Shown: positions 1-5,698, counted from the stretch's first letter. The stretch is 5,698 nt of DNA from Actinomycetota bacterium (GCA_018882725.1 VERK01000144.1:1-5698); one strand, 5' to 3'. Notes: a model not told the origin generated them from the sequence alone. Numbers and translations: made by a program.

Positions 1-84
1 GAACCGAGACAGCCCCGACCGTGGAACTCCACAGCCTAGCGAAGTAAAACGCTGACGTTATAAATCCTGACTCGTTGGCTGGCT

Positions 85-90
85 TACAAT
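85..90 (+). promoter_or_regulatory. Possible -10 box upstream of fkpB
   Basis: The hexamer TACAAT lies 29 bases before the ATG at 120 and matches the sigma-70 -10 consensus TATAAT at five of six positions. No good -35 box sits 16-18 bases upstream, where the sequence is AT-rich but unlike TTGACA. The whole leader, 1-119, is about 51% GC and otherwise holds nothing I can name. A frame open from base 1 to a TAG at 37-39 could be the tail of an upstream gene, but it is only 12 codons long. The promoter call rests on one hexamer and its position. Confidence 0.3.
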
Positions 91-119
91 AGCGCGAGAC
101 TCGTTTTAGACGTACCTTT

Positions 120-722
120 ATGCCGACTACGCCACAACCTATGATTACCGAAGGGTCTTTCCTGACGCTTCATTACCGATTGTCTTCTCAGCAGGGTGAG
201 TCGATTGTCAGTACGTTTGAAGAAAATCCGGCAACACTGCAGATCGGCTTAGGTCAGCTTGCCCCTTTTCTTGAGCAGTGCCTGATGGGATTAGCTGAAG
301 GCACTCACCGGATATTTGATCTATCGCCGGAGCAGGCGTTTGGTCCGCGCAATCCTGAGTTATTGCAGAGGGTTTCACTAGCTACTTTGCGTGAAAACTC
401 CGATGCCGATGCGGACTATGCCGTCGGGGATTTGGTTGATTTCGCGGCCCCAGGTGGCGGACGGTTTGCAGGTGTGTTGCGTGAGATGGGCGAGCACACT
501 GCGTGCAGCCGGGATGTGCAGTTCAGGCGCGACGGCGGCGTACATCCGCCGCACCATCGGCGCCACCGTGTCGATGCCATCGGCGACGCAGGCCAGAACC
601 TGAGCCTCGCGAGCGAGGCGATGGTCGTAGTACGCGGAAAGGAACGGCCCCGGGTCGGTGACCGGCGCGCCGTGAGTGGGCCACAACACTCGGTCGCCAC
701 GGCGTTGAACCTTGGCGAGTGA
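120..722 (+). CDS. fkpB: FkpB-type FKBP peptidyl-prolyl cis-trans isomerase, 3' end replaced at a junction
   Basis: Residues 1 to about 123 match the FkpB/SlpA branch of FKBP-type prolyl isomerases, small cytoplasmic foldases and chaperones. The FKBP N-terminal half begins around LTLHYRL (15-21). The family core follows with LGQLAPFLEQ (44-53) and AFGPRNPELLQRVSLATL (73-90), which leads into the insert-in-flap domain. GDLVDFAAPGGGRFAGVLRE (103-122) is the return to the FKBP fold. The conserved segment that should follow (a DFNHPLAGQ-like motif and the final beta strand) is absent. From about residue 126 the frame is only the antisense of the hydrolase gene on the other strand, rich in Arg and His, and it runs to a stop at 720-722 by chance. 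The supported gene is therefore about 120-494. The start could also be the ATG at 141; neither has a clear Shine-Dalgarno sequence. The style is Burkholderiales-like and the GC content is lower than in the rest of the window. The product as written is probably not functional. Confidence 0.8.
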   Translation: MPTTPQPMITEGSFLTLHYRLSSQQGESIVSTFEENPATLQIGLGQLAPFLEQCLMGLAEGTHRIFDLSPEQAFGPRNPELLQRVSLATLRENSDADADYAVGDLVDFAAPGGGRFAGVLREMGEHTACSRDVQFRRDGGVHPPHHRRHRVDAIGDAGQNLSLASEAMVVVRGKERPRVGDRRAVSGPQHSVATALNLGE

Positions 723-1424
723 CGTGAGGTAATCGCGCATGTCGCCGTCGGGTGGCGACACGATCGTGGTGCTCCAACCCATGATGTGATCGCCGGTGAA
801 CAGAGCCTCTTCTTCATCGAGGGCCACGCACATGTGATTCGACGTGTGTCCAGGTGTGTGCACCGCGCGCAGCGTCCAACCGTCGCCCGCCACCGCCACA
901 TCGCCGTCGTCGACCTGAATGTCAGGAACAAAGCCGGTGTCGACCGACTCGCGCATCTCCGCGTCGTCGGGATCGAGCCCGGCCTTGCGCGCGATCTCGC
1001 GCTCCTCTTCGATCTGCTCGGCGGTCTTGGGTGGTGGAGCCAACGACTCCATCACTTTCATGTCGGCGTCGTTGTCGAGAATGCCGACGTCTCCATGCGG
1101 TTTCCACGAAACCGTGGGAGCACCGGTGAGTTCACGAGCCCACGCCGCCAGACCCACGTGGTCGGTGTGGCAGTGCGTGATCACGATCGCGCGTACCTCG
1201 TGATCACGAACCGCGTCTTCGAGAGCCCGGCGATGCTCGGGGAGATCGGGGCCGGGGTCGATGATCGCGATGTCACGGCCTGCCCCCACCACATAAGTGC
1301 CGGTTCCGGTGAACGTGAACCGCGATGGATTGCGCGCGACGACGCGCCGAATGAGCGGGCTCACCGACGCGACGGTTCCATACTCGAGCGAATCGATCGG
1401 AGGAACGAAGGGGATGCCAGCCAT
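378..1424 (-). CDS. Metallo-beta-lactamase-fold hydrolase (LACTB2/glyoxalase II-like), C-terminus altered
   Basis: A metal-dependent hydrolase of the MBL superfamily, probably cytoplasmic since no signal peptide is visible. The start of the fold is TGTGTYVVG (40-48) and AIIDPGPDLPEH (53-64). The metal-binding motif THCHTDH spans 83-89 (His84, His86, Asp88, His89). Later ligands are His193 in HTPGHTSNH, Asp212 in FTGDH and His251 in WPTHG. The set is complete for a dinuclear zinc site. A charged, probably helical insertion lies at about 118-165 between the second and third motifs. The C-terminal helical region with AARSVLAHL (306-314) resembles the winged-helix-like tail of LACTB2 relatives. 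After Leu314 the frame reads antisense through the fkpB fragment for 34 residues to a stop at 380-378, so the native C-terminus, probably some 20 residues, is missing. The ATG at 1424 lies 6 nt after the asparaginase stop, so it is the last gene of a three-gene unit. The substrate cannot be told; thioesters, lactones, phosphoesters or RNA are all possible in this family. Confidence 0.88.
   Translation of the reverse strand: MAGIPFVPPIDSLEYGTVASVSPLIRRVVARNPSRFTFTGTGTYVVGAGRDIAIIDPGPDLPEHRRALEDAVRDHEVRAIVITHCHTDHVGLAAWARELTGAPTVSWKPHGDVGILDNDADMKVMESLAPPPKTAEQIEEEREIARKAGLDPDDAEMRESVDTGFVPDIQVDDGDVAVAGDGWTLRAVHTPGHTSNHMCVALDEEEALFTGDHIMGWSTTIVSPPDGDMRDYLTSLAKVQRRGDRVLWPTHGAPVTDPGPFLSAYYDHRLAREAQVLACVADGIDTVAPMVRRMYAAVAPELHIPAARSVLAHLTQHTCKPSATWGREINQIPDGIVRIGIGVFTQSS
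483..494. other. Chimeric junction between two genomic sources
   Basis: FkpB family similarity on the plus strand persists through at least Glu122 (483-485), perhaps to Glu125 (492-494). Metallo-hydrolase similarity on the minus strand, ending in SVLAHL, persists down to Leu314 (485-483). The bases GAGATGGGCGAG in this interval could belong to either side, so any microhomology is at most about 12 bases. Left of it GC is about 52% (1-480, hand count); right of it about 68% (541-720). Both genes are cut at a conserved point with no stop codon of their own. The break is inferred from protein-family knowledge and composition, not from read data. Confidence 0.8.
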
Positions 1425-1430
1425 CGGAGA

Positions 1431-2435
1431 TCAGTTCTGGCTTCCGACTGCGGTCGCCAGTGATCCGACGATACGCACTTCTCCCACCGGTCGTCCATGG
1501 CCGAGGACGGGTGATGCGAACGCACTCGGGTCGACCAACGACGTGTCGACACCGAGAAGGGACAACGCACCGCGCATGATCGGTGGACGAGCACGATTGG
1601 CTCCGTCGGCCACCTTCATGGCCACGGCGCGGCCATCGGGAAGCGCCACGGCGAACACACCTTCAGCCCCGTCCTTGGCCATCAGTCCAGGAACCCCCCG
1701 CATTACGAGCGTCACGTCGCGCTTCGGTCCGCCCACCATCTCGGGATGAGAGGTCATAGCGCGATGAATACGCCGGCCGTGTTCACCCGCTTCACCCGTG
1801 GCCAGGTTGCGAAAGGCGCGGGCCAAGCCGAGAAGGCTGATCACGTGCGCCGGCGCACCACAGCCGTCGACACCGATCGCCGCGACCGTGCCAGAGGTCA
1901 ATGCCGGAAGCGAATCGGTGATGGCGCGTTGCAGTGGATGATTTTCGGACAGGTAGGTCGCATCGCGAGACCATCCGGCCGCCACACAGGTGGCGAGCAT
2001 TCCCGCGTGCTTGCCCGAACAGTTCTGCTGGAGAGACGATTCGCTGCCTCCGCGCCGCAGGACATCATGGGCCTCGTGGTCGTCGAGGGGAAGGTCGGGT
2101 GTGTTGCACAAAGCGCTCTCGTCGAGGCCGACGGTCGCCAGGATGCGATGAACTCCTTCGAGATGTTCCGGCCGGCCATCGTGGCTCGAGCACACCAGTG
2201 CGAGCAGGTCGTCGGGAAGGTCGAGGCCACTGGCCAACATCGCGCTGGCCTGGAGCGGCTTCATCGACGAACGCGGATAGATGTCGAGGGCCGGGTCGCC
2301 GGCGGCGAACGCCACGCGACCATCGCAGTCGAGAGCGACCACAGCCGCGTGATGAACCGACTCGAGCTGACCACTGCGAAACGACGCTGCGATCGGTTCG
2401 TAGCCGGTCAGCGGATCGACCGAACTGTTGGTCAT
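1431..2435 (-). CDS. L-asparaginase, ReAV type (asparaginase II family, PF06089)
   Basis: Hydrolyses L-asparagine to aspartate and ammonia. It belongs to the serine-dependent family typified by Rhizobium etli ReAV and is unrelated to the E. coli AnsA/AnsB fold. The expected active-site landmarks are present: a Ser-x-x-Lys motif in RSSMKPLQA (55-63; Ser56, Lys59), SSHDG (83-87) with a further Ser, QNCSGKHAGM (137-146; Cys139 and Lys142, matching the zinc-binding Cys/Lys of ReAV), DGCGAP (190-195; Cys192), and Lys274 before ADGANRAR. The 334 residues are a full family length. There is no signal peptide, so it should be cytoplasmic and used to recycle asparagine nitrogen. The ATG at 2435 overlaps the stop of the upstream membrane-protein gene as ATGA, which suggests translational coupling, and the hydrolase gene follows after 6 nt. 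Residue equivalences to ReAV are from memory of the family, not from an alignment. Confidence 0.93.
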   Translation of the reverse strand: MTNSSVDPLTGYEPIAASFRSGQLESVHHAAVVALDCDGRVAFAAGDPALDIYPRSSMKPLQASAMLASGLDLPDDLLALVCSSHDGRPEHLEGVHRILATVGLDESALCNTPDLPLDDHEAHDVLRRGGSESSLQQNCSGKHAGMLATCVAAGWSRDATYLSENHPLQRAITDSLPALTSGTVAAIGVDGCGAPAHVISLLGLARAFRNLATGEAGEHGRRIHRAMTSHPEMVGGPKRDVTLVMRGVPGLMAKDGAEGVFAVALPDGRAVAMKVADGANRARPPIMRGALSLLGVDTSLVDPSAFASPVLGHGRPVGEVRIVGSLATAVGSQN

Positions 2436-3622
2436 GCGCCGCGGCCCCGTCGGAAGCGACGGCGCTCACCGGACGAGTGTTCAGTATTTCGCTCGTGTCG
2501 CTTCGGCTTCTTGTCGGCAACGCGAACGAGCGGGTTGTCGATCAGTTCGTGTCGCTCGCCCGAAGCAGACGCCAGTGCCACTGCCATGGCCGCCACGGGC
2601 AATGCCAGCACGGCGCCGACGGGCCCGAGTAGGGCGGCACCGGCAATAGCCGAACCGAATGACACGGCCGGATGTATCTCCATGGTTCGCGCGGTGATGC
2701 GCGGAGCGATCAAGAAGTTCTCCAACTGCTGATACAGAATGATCACGAGCACGACCGCCAGCGCCTTGATGGGCGAATCGATGAACGTGAGAAGAATCGG
2801 GAGGACTCCGGCGACGTAGGTTCCGATCACCGGGATGAACTGCGAGATCAGGCCGACCCAGATGGCCAGCGCGACCGGGGCGGCGGTGCCGATCGACTGG
2901 AACGCGATCCAGTGCACGAGCGCCGACGCTCCAGCGAGCAACGCCCGCGAGTACAGGTAGCCACCGGTCTTGTCGATCGCGAGATCCCAGGTGTCGAGCA
3001 CACGCTGCTGCCGGGCCGCCGGGAGGCGGCTGCAGATGGCGCGGCGCATGCGCGGGCCGTCAGCCACCAGATAGAAGGTGAACAACATCACCGAGAATCC
3101 CTGCAACAGAAGACCGAGTGCGGTGACAGAAAGTTGCAACGCGTCGTCTTGTCGATTGCGAATGAATTCCTGCACCGAGCCATTCGGGTCCTGGATGCTG
3201 TCGTTCACGGCCCCGGCGTCGATGTTGGCGCCGAACGTGTCGTTCAGGAAGTTGACCGTGCGATTGACATAGCGCTCGGAGTTCTGCAGCAAGTCGGCCA
3301 CCTGTGTGCCGACCAGGGTTCCGATCGCCACGACGAAGACGAGAACCGCCGCGACGACGCCGAGCAGGATGACGAGCGTCGAACGGCCGCGAGGCCAGCC
3401 ACGACGGGCCAATCTCGCCACGCCGGGTTCGATGGCCAGCGCCAAGAACAGCGACACCAGCAGCAAGATGAGCAGCGAGAACAAACGGTCGTACGCGTAG
3501 CGAACGAGGATCGTGGCCAGGAATCCGAGCCAGAAGACGATGACGGCTTTCCAGATCCAGCGCGGCATCTTCGAGGAGTTCGGATCGAACTCGACTCCGC
3601 CGGTCTTCTGACCATCCGACAT
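2432..3622 (-). CDS. AI-2E family transporter-like membrane protein (PF01594)
   Basis: A polytopic membrane protein of 396 residues from the chosen ATG at 3622-3620. Hydrophobic segments lie at about 22-41, 47-64, 83-104, 165-186, 223-242, 247-280 (probably two spans), 284-300 and 318-350. A soluble loop at about 106-164 has the helical, amphipathic character usual for the family. Family hallmarks are QFIPVIGTYVAGVLPILL (261-278) and ENFLIAPRI (301-309), followed by HPAVSFGSAIAGAALLGPVGA. Members have been linked to autoinducer-2 export (TqsA), Na+/H+ antiport and other transport, so the name does not fix the substrate. The tail at 371-396 is strongly basic (KKPKRHER, GERRRFRRGRG) and should face the cytoplasm. 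The frame stays open upstream to 3754, but that would overlap the divergent gene and adds a non-membrane Arg-rich stretch, so 3622 is preferred. It is the first gene of the unit with the asparaginase and the metallo-hydrolase. Confidence 0.9.
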   Translation of the reverse strand: MSDGQKTGGVEFDPNSSKMPRWIWKAVIVFWLGFLATILVRYAYDRLFSLLILLLVSLFLALAIEPGVARLARRGWPRGRSTLVILLGVVAAVLVFVVAIGTLVGTQVADLLQNSERYVNRTVNFLNDTFGANIDAGAVNDSIQDPNGSVQEFIRNRQDDALQLSVTALGLLLQGFSVMLFTFYLVADGPRMRRAICSRLPAARQQRVLDTWDLAIDKTGGYLYSRALLAGASALVHWIAFQSIGTAAPVALAIWVGLISQFIPVIGTYVAGVLPILLTFIDSPIKALAVVLVIILYQQLENFLIAPRITARTMEIHPAVSFGSAIAGAALLGPVGAVLALPVAAMAVALASASGERHELIDNPLVRVADKKPKRHERNTEHSSGERRRFRRGRGA

Positions 3623-3628
3623 GTGACG

Positions 3629-3656
3629 AGCGTACTGATCCGGACAGAGCAGTCCA
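3629..3656 (-). promoter_or_regulatory. Possible leaderless promoter of the AI-2E/asparaginase/hydrolase unit
   Basis: On the minus strand the hexamer TACGCT (3634-3629, fitting TANNNT) ends 6 nt before the ATG at 3622. A TGGACT (3656-3651) lies 16 nt further upstream and matches TTGACA at four of six positions. No Shine-Dalgarno sequence precedes this ATG. That arrangement suits a leaderless transcript starting at or next to the A of the ATG, common in Actinomycetota. The boxes are weak and the call rests mainly on spacing. Confidence 0.3.
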
Positions 3657-3660
3657 CCGC

Positions 3661-3685
3661 GGGAGATGGAACGATGAAGCCGTGA
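3661..3685 (+). promoter_or_regulatory. Ribosome-binding site with a three-codon mini-ORF before the MpaB-family gene
   Basis: The purine-rich GGGAGA (3661-3666) is 7 nt before an ATG at 3674, a good ribosome-binding distance. That ATG opens only Met-Lys-Pro before TGA at 3683-3685. The stop overlaps the GTG at 3682 that begins the real gene. The GTG itself lies 15 nt beyond the purine tract, too far for normal use. Either ribosomes initiate at the mini-ORF and restart at the GTG, or a one-base error hides an ATG start at 3674. There is no other start codon in frame between the AI-2E gene start and 3682. Confidence 0.35.
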
Positions 3686-4593
3686 ACGCCAAGGCCCACC
3701 GTCCCTCGCCGATCGAACCCGTGCGCTCGGTCCTGGCCGACGCCGTTCGCTCACGTGTGGTGGGTGCCAATGCCGATCAGCGGGCGAGCGAACTGTTCAC
3801 CGCTCCCGGTCCGCGTTGGTTCGACGAGACCCGTCCCATCCGCATCGTGCACTCCGACACCGCCATGTTCATCGGAGGGTTGCGCGCCCTGCTCTTCCAA
3901 TCCCTTCACCCATTGGCCATGGCCGGCGTTGCCCAACACAGCGATTACCGCCACGACCCCTGGGGGCGCTTGCAACGAACCGCCGACTTCCTCGCCGCCA
4001 CCACGTTCGGTCCGGACACCGAGGCCACCAAGGCCATCGAGATGGTGAAGCGCGTTCACACGCGTGTTGTCGGTACCGCGAGCGACGGCCGTCGCTACAG
4101 CGCGAACGACCCGCACCTCTTGAAGTGGGTGCACCTCGCCGAGGTCGATTCGTTCTTGCAGTCGCACCGCCGCTTCGGAGAGACCACTCTGACGAACGCT
4201 GACGCCGATCGTTACGTGGCCGACATGGCCGTGATCGCCGATCGTCTCGGTGTGATCGAACCTCCCACCTCGGCTCTGCAACTCAAGCGTCAACTAGCCG
4301 AGTACCGTCCCGAGTTGAAGAGTTCCCGAGAGGCGCGCGAAGCAGCTCGCTATCTGCTGGTCACTCCCCCGCTGCCGATGATCGCCCGGCCGGTGTACGG
4401 CGTGATCGCCGCCGCGGCCGTGAGCCTGCTTCCCGTGTGGGCACGGGTACCGCTCCGCCTGCCCTGGTTCCCGGTGAGTGAGCGCGCGATCGTGCGGCCG
4501 GCCGGCGACGTTCTGGCCCGAGCCATGCGGTGGGCCCTTGGTCCCGACTCACCCAGTCGACAGGTTCCGGCGGCGTTTCAAGCCGACGTCTGA
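3682..4593 (+). CDS. MpaB/DUF2236-family oxygenase-like protein (PF09995)
   Basis: A 303-residue protein of the family that includes the fungal mycophenolic-acid oxygenase MpaB and the heme-binding rubber oxygenase Lcp; most bacterial members are uncharacterised. Conserved blocks are visible in order: GGLRALLFQSLHPLAMAGVA (65-84), HSDYRHDPWGRLQRTADFL (86-104), VHTRVVGTASDGRRYSANDP (125-144), and LLKWVHLAEVDSFL (146-159). His76, His86, His126 and His151 are candidates for heme or metal contact, and Asp156 is also conserved in style. The C-terminal half (about 190-285) is helical, with hydrophobic stretches near 226-262 such as a PLPMIARPVYG turn, but has no clear transmembrane segment. Length is usual for actinobacterial members. 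It starts with GTG. It is transcribed divergently from the AI-2E unit and ends one base from the stop of the convergent C26 gene, so it is probably a single-gene unit. An oxidative role on a lipid or other hydrophobic substrate is inference. Confidence 0.88.
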   Translation: MNAKAHRPSPIEPVRSVLADAVRSRVVGANADQRASELFTAPGPRWFDETRPIRIVHSDTAMFIGGLRALLFQSLHPLAMAGVAQHSDYRHDPWGRLQRTADFLAATTFGPDTEATKAIEMVKRVHTRVVGTASDGRRYSANDPHLLKWVHLAEVDSFLQSHRRFGETTLTNADADRYVADMAVIADRLGVIEPPTSALQLKRQLAEYRPELKSSREAREAARYLLVTPPLPMIARPVYGVIAAAAVSLLPVWARVPLRLPWFPVSERAIVRPAGDVLARAMRWALGPDSPSRQVPAAFQADV

Positions 4594-4600
4594 ATCAGAC
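4588..4600. repeat. 13-base palindrome covering two convergent stop codons
   Basis: GTCTGAATCAGAC is a perfect inverted repeat with a central A. It contains the TGA of the plus-strand MpaB-family gene (4591-4593) and the TGA of the minus-strand C26 gene (4597-4595), so both proteins end in Val-stop. As RNA it could form at most five base pairs with a three-base loop, with no U tract on either side, so it is not a convincing terminator. Confidence 0.7.
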
Positions 4601-5329
4601 CCGCCGCGACGAACGTTTGACGAGTTCGTCGTACAACGACTGCTGTGCCGGGTCGGTGGACGCCGTGTCTTCCGGATGCCACTGCACTCCGACGAGCCAC
4701 TGACCCGAACCGGTGTGTTCGAGGCCTTCCACGAGACCATCGGCCGACGACGCGGTGACCTTCAGACCCTTGGCGATCTCGTCAAGACCCTGATGATGGA
4801 ACGACGCCACTCGCACCTTGGTAGCGCCCATCGCTGAGGCCAACTTCGAGCCCTTGACGATCGAGACGTCGTGCAGCACGAAGTCCTGACCAGCCGGGAA
4901 CTTCGAGGGAGCATGTTGCACTGAGGTCTCGCCGATGTGCTGGATGAGCGAACCACCCAAGGCCACGTTGACGAGTTGGATTCCGCGGCACACGGCCAAC
5001 GTGGGCATCTTGGCGGCCAGGGCGGCGCGAACGAGCGCCATTTCGAAGTGATCCTGTTCGGGATTCACTCCGTACACGTGCGGCTGGCGCTGCTGGCCGT
5101 ACAAGTGCGGATCGACATCGGCTCCACCCATGAGCACCAGACCGTGGAATCGATCGAGAAGTTCGACGGCATCGTCGTGCCGAAGTTCGCGCGGGCTGAG
5201 CGTGACGGGTTCGCCGCCGGCACGAAGAACGGCGTCGAGATACACCCGACCAGCGAACGAAATGGCACTGCGCGAGACGCGTCCAGCGGCGGCCACTCGT
5301 CCAGCGATCGCGATGAGTGGCCGAGACAT
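4595..5329 (-). CDS. Gamma-glutamyl-gamma-aminobutyrate hydrolase-like class-I glutamine amidotransferase (peptidase C26)
   Basis: A free-standing class-I GATase-fold hydrolase of the PuuD type, 244 residues, the usual length. The nucleophile elbow is TLAVCRGIQLVNVALGG (110-126) with Cys114. The catalytic His and Glu are in GVQWHPEDT (214-222), His218 and Glu220. SFHHQGLD (176-183) is the family substrate-side motif. The N-terminal LVLMGGADVDPHLYG (64-78) is the typical oxyanion-side loop, and GGSLIQHIGE follows the elbow. The family cleaves gamma-glutamyl amide bonds, for example gamma-Glu-GABA in putrescine breakdown, but no putrescine-pathway genes are in view, so the substrate is open. 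The protein should be cytoplasmic. The ATG at 5329 lies 9 nt after the stop of the YcaQ-type gene, so the two are likely co-transcribed. No clear Shine-Dalgarno sequence precedes it; coupling to the upstream gene may drive its translation. Confidence 0.92.
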   Translation of the reverse strand: MSRPLIAIAGRVAAAGRVSRSAISFAGRVYLDAVLRAGGEPVTLSPRELRHDDAVELLDRFHGLVLMGGADVDPHLYGQQRQPHVYGVNPEQDHFEMALVRAALAAKMPTLAVCRGIQLVNVALGGSLIQHIGETSVQHAPSKFPAGQDFVLHDVSIVKGSKLASAMGATKVRVASFHHQGLDEIAKGLKVTASSADGLVEGLEHTGSGQWLVGVQWHPEDTASTDPAQQSLYDELVKRSSRRV

Positions 5330-5338
5330 GCAGTCAGG

Positions 5339-5698
5339 CTAACGACGAGAGCCGAGCGACCGGCGAAGAGGAGCCGCCAGGTCGCCCCGTCGGCCCACCA
5401 CCACGTCGTCGAGTTCGAGCCACGCAGCCATGTCGGTCAACTCGTCGCGCAAGGCCGCGACCACCGCGGCTTTGTCGACACCCGGCTCACCGAACACACC
5501 GTGCACGAGGAGCGATCCCCCCGCACGATCGGCTTTCAGATCGACGCGCCCCACCAACGTGTCACCGAGAACGAAGGGCAGAACGTAGTAACCGAAACGT
5601 CGCTTCGGAGCCGGCGTGTAGATCTCGATGCGATAGTGGAAGTCGAAGAGACGTTCGGCGCGCTTACGGTTCCACACAACCGGATCGAACATCGACAC
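5339..5698 (-). CDS. YcaQ-type DNA glycosylase / winged-helix protein, C-terminal part
   Basis: The C-terminal 120 or so residues of a protein of the HTH_42 family (PF06224), whose best-known member, E. coli YcaQ, unhooks interstrand DNA crosslinks. The segment FDPVVWNRKRAERLFDFHYR (4-23) is the family hallmark. It is followed by IEIYTPAPKRRFGYYVLPF and VLGDTLVGRVDLKADRAGG, all matching the conserved C-terminal domain of this family. The frame is open to the window edge, so the true start and the N-terminal winged-helix and catalytic QxQ-type region lie outside; the GTG at the very edge is an internal Val codon. The stop is TAG at 5341-5339. The gene reads into the C26 hydrolase gene 9 nt downstream. 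Whether this member has glycosylase activity cannot be judged without the N-terminus. Confidence 0.9.
   Translation of the reverse strand: MSMFDPVVWNRKRAERLFDFHYRIEIYTPAPKRRFGYYVLPFVLGDTLVGRVDLKADRAGGSLLVHGVFGEPGVDKAAVVAALRDELTDMAAWLELDDVVVGRRGDLAAPLRRSLGSRR

Noticed and set aside
1..39. Tail of an upstream gene ending at TAG 37-39
   Set aside because: Only 12 codons are open from the window edge and they match nothing I recognise; a frame this short is expected by chance.
495..722. C-terminal extension of FkpB as a novel fused domain
   Set aside because: It is the exact antisense of the conserved hydrolase gene, Arg/His-rich and without fold-like pattern, and begins where FkpB similarity ends. 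It is read-through past a junction.
786..1463. Plus-strand frame of 225 codons opposite the metallo-hydrolase
   Set aside because: The minus strand carries a complete set of metal-binding motifs here; this frame is Arg/His-rich and featureless.
1746..2732. Long plus-strand frame of 328 codons opposite the asparaginase
   Set aside because: It spans across the end of one recognised gene and most of another on the other strand and shows no family motif, so it is a shadow frame.
2672..3685. Long plus-strand frame of 337 codons opposite the AI-2E gene
   Set aside because: Its composition is dominated by Arg, Asp, Glu, His and Gln, as expected for the mirror of a membrane-protein gene in GC-rich DNA. 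The opposite strand encodes recognisable family motifs over the same span.
3623..3754. N-terminal extension of the AI-2E protein to the ATG at 3754
   Set aside because: It would overlap the first 24 codons of the divergent MpaB-family gene and adds an Arg-rich stretch not usual for the family.
4588..4600. Bidirectional terminator between the convergent genes
   Set aside because: The stem is at most five base pairs with no U tract on either strand, too weak for an intrinsic terminator.
1..5698. Mobile element, CRISPR array, tRNA or other RNA gene
   Set aside because: I saw no spaced direct repeats, terminal inverted repeats, transposase or integrase motifs, or cloverleaf-like sequence; nearly all bases are in recognised protein genes.

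Overview
The window falls into two parts that do not look as if they come from the same genome. Positions 1 to about 485 have a GC content near 52% by hand count. They carry the promoter region and most of a gene for an FkpB-type peptidyl-prolyl isomerase that reads like a betaproteobacterial (Burkholderiales-type) protein. The rest is richer in GC (about 68% by hand count over 541-720, and about 63% in a line sampled inside the MpaB gene). It carries compact, ordinary metabolic genes of Actinomycetota type; an Acidimicrobiia-like lineage is my guess from protein style, not a proven placement.

The two parts meet inside a short ambiguous stretch around 483-494. There the FkpB gene loses its last beta strands and the gene on the opposite strand, a metallo-beta-lactamase-fold hydrolase, loses its C-terminus. 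Both proteins stop resembling their families at the same place. The simplest explanation is a chimeric junction, either an assembly or amplification artefact or a real recombination breakpoint. It is not a novel fusion gene.

Layout after the junction: a minus-strand operon runs from an AI-2E-family membrane protein (3622-2432), through an asparaginase of the Rhizobium etli ReAV type (2435-1431, ATGA overlap), to the truncated metallo-hydrolase (1424-378, 6 nt gap). A 59 bp intergenic region at 3623-3681 separates this operon from a divergent plus-strand MpaB/DUF2236-family gene (3682-4593). That gene converges, with a single base between stop codons, on a second minus-strand pair: the C-terminal part of a YcaQ-type DNA glycosylase/winged-helix protein (5698-5339, running off the window) followed 9 nt later by a class-I glutamine-amidotransferase-like gamma-glutamyl hydrolase (5329-4595).

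The genes form two short, tightly packed transcription units plus one single gene. Two of them hydrolyse amide-type bonds (asparaginase, peptidase C26), which may reflect amino-acid or amide recycling, but no shared pathway is proven. I found no tRNA or rRNA, no CRISPR array, no insertion sequence and no convincing terminator. No intergenic stretch reaches 300 bases. I see no evidence for a previously undescribed system here; the junction is the observation most worth checking.
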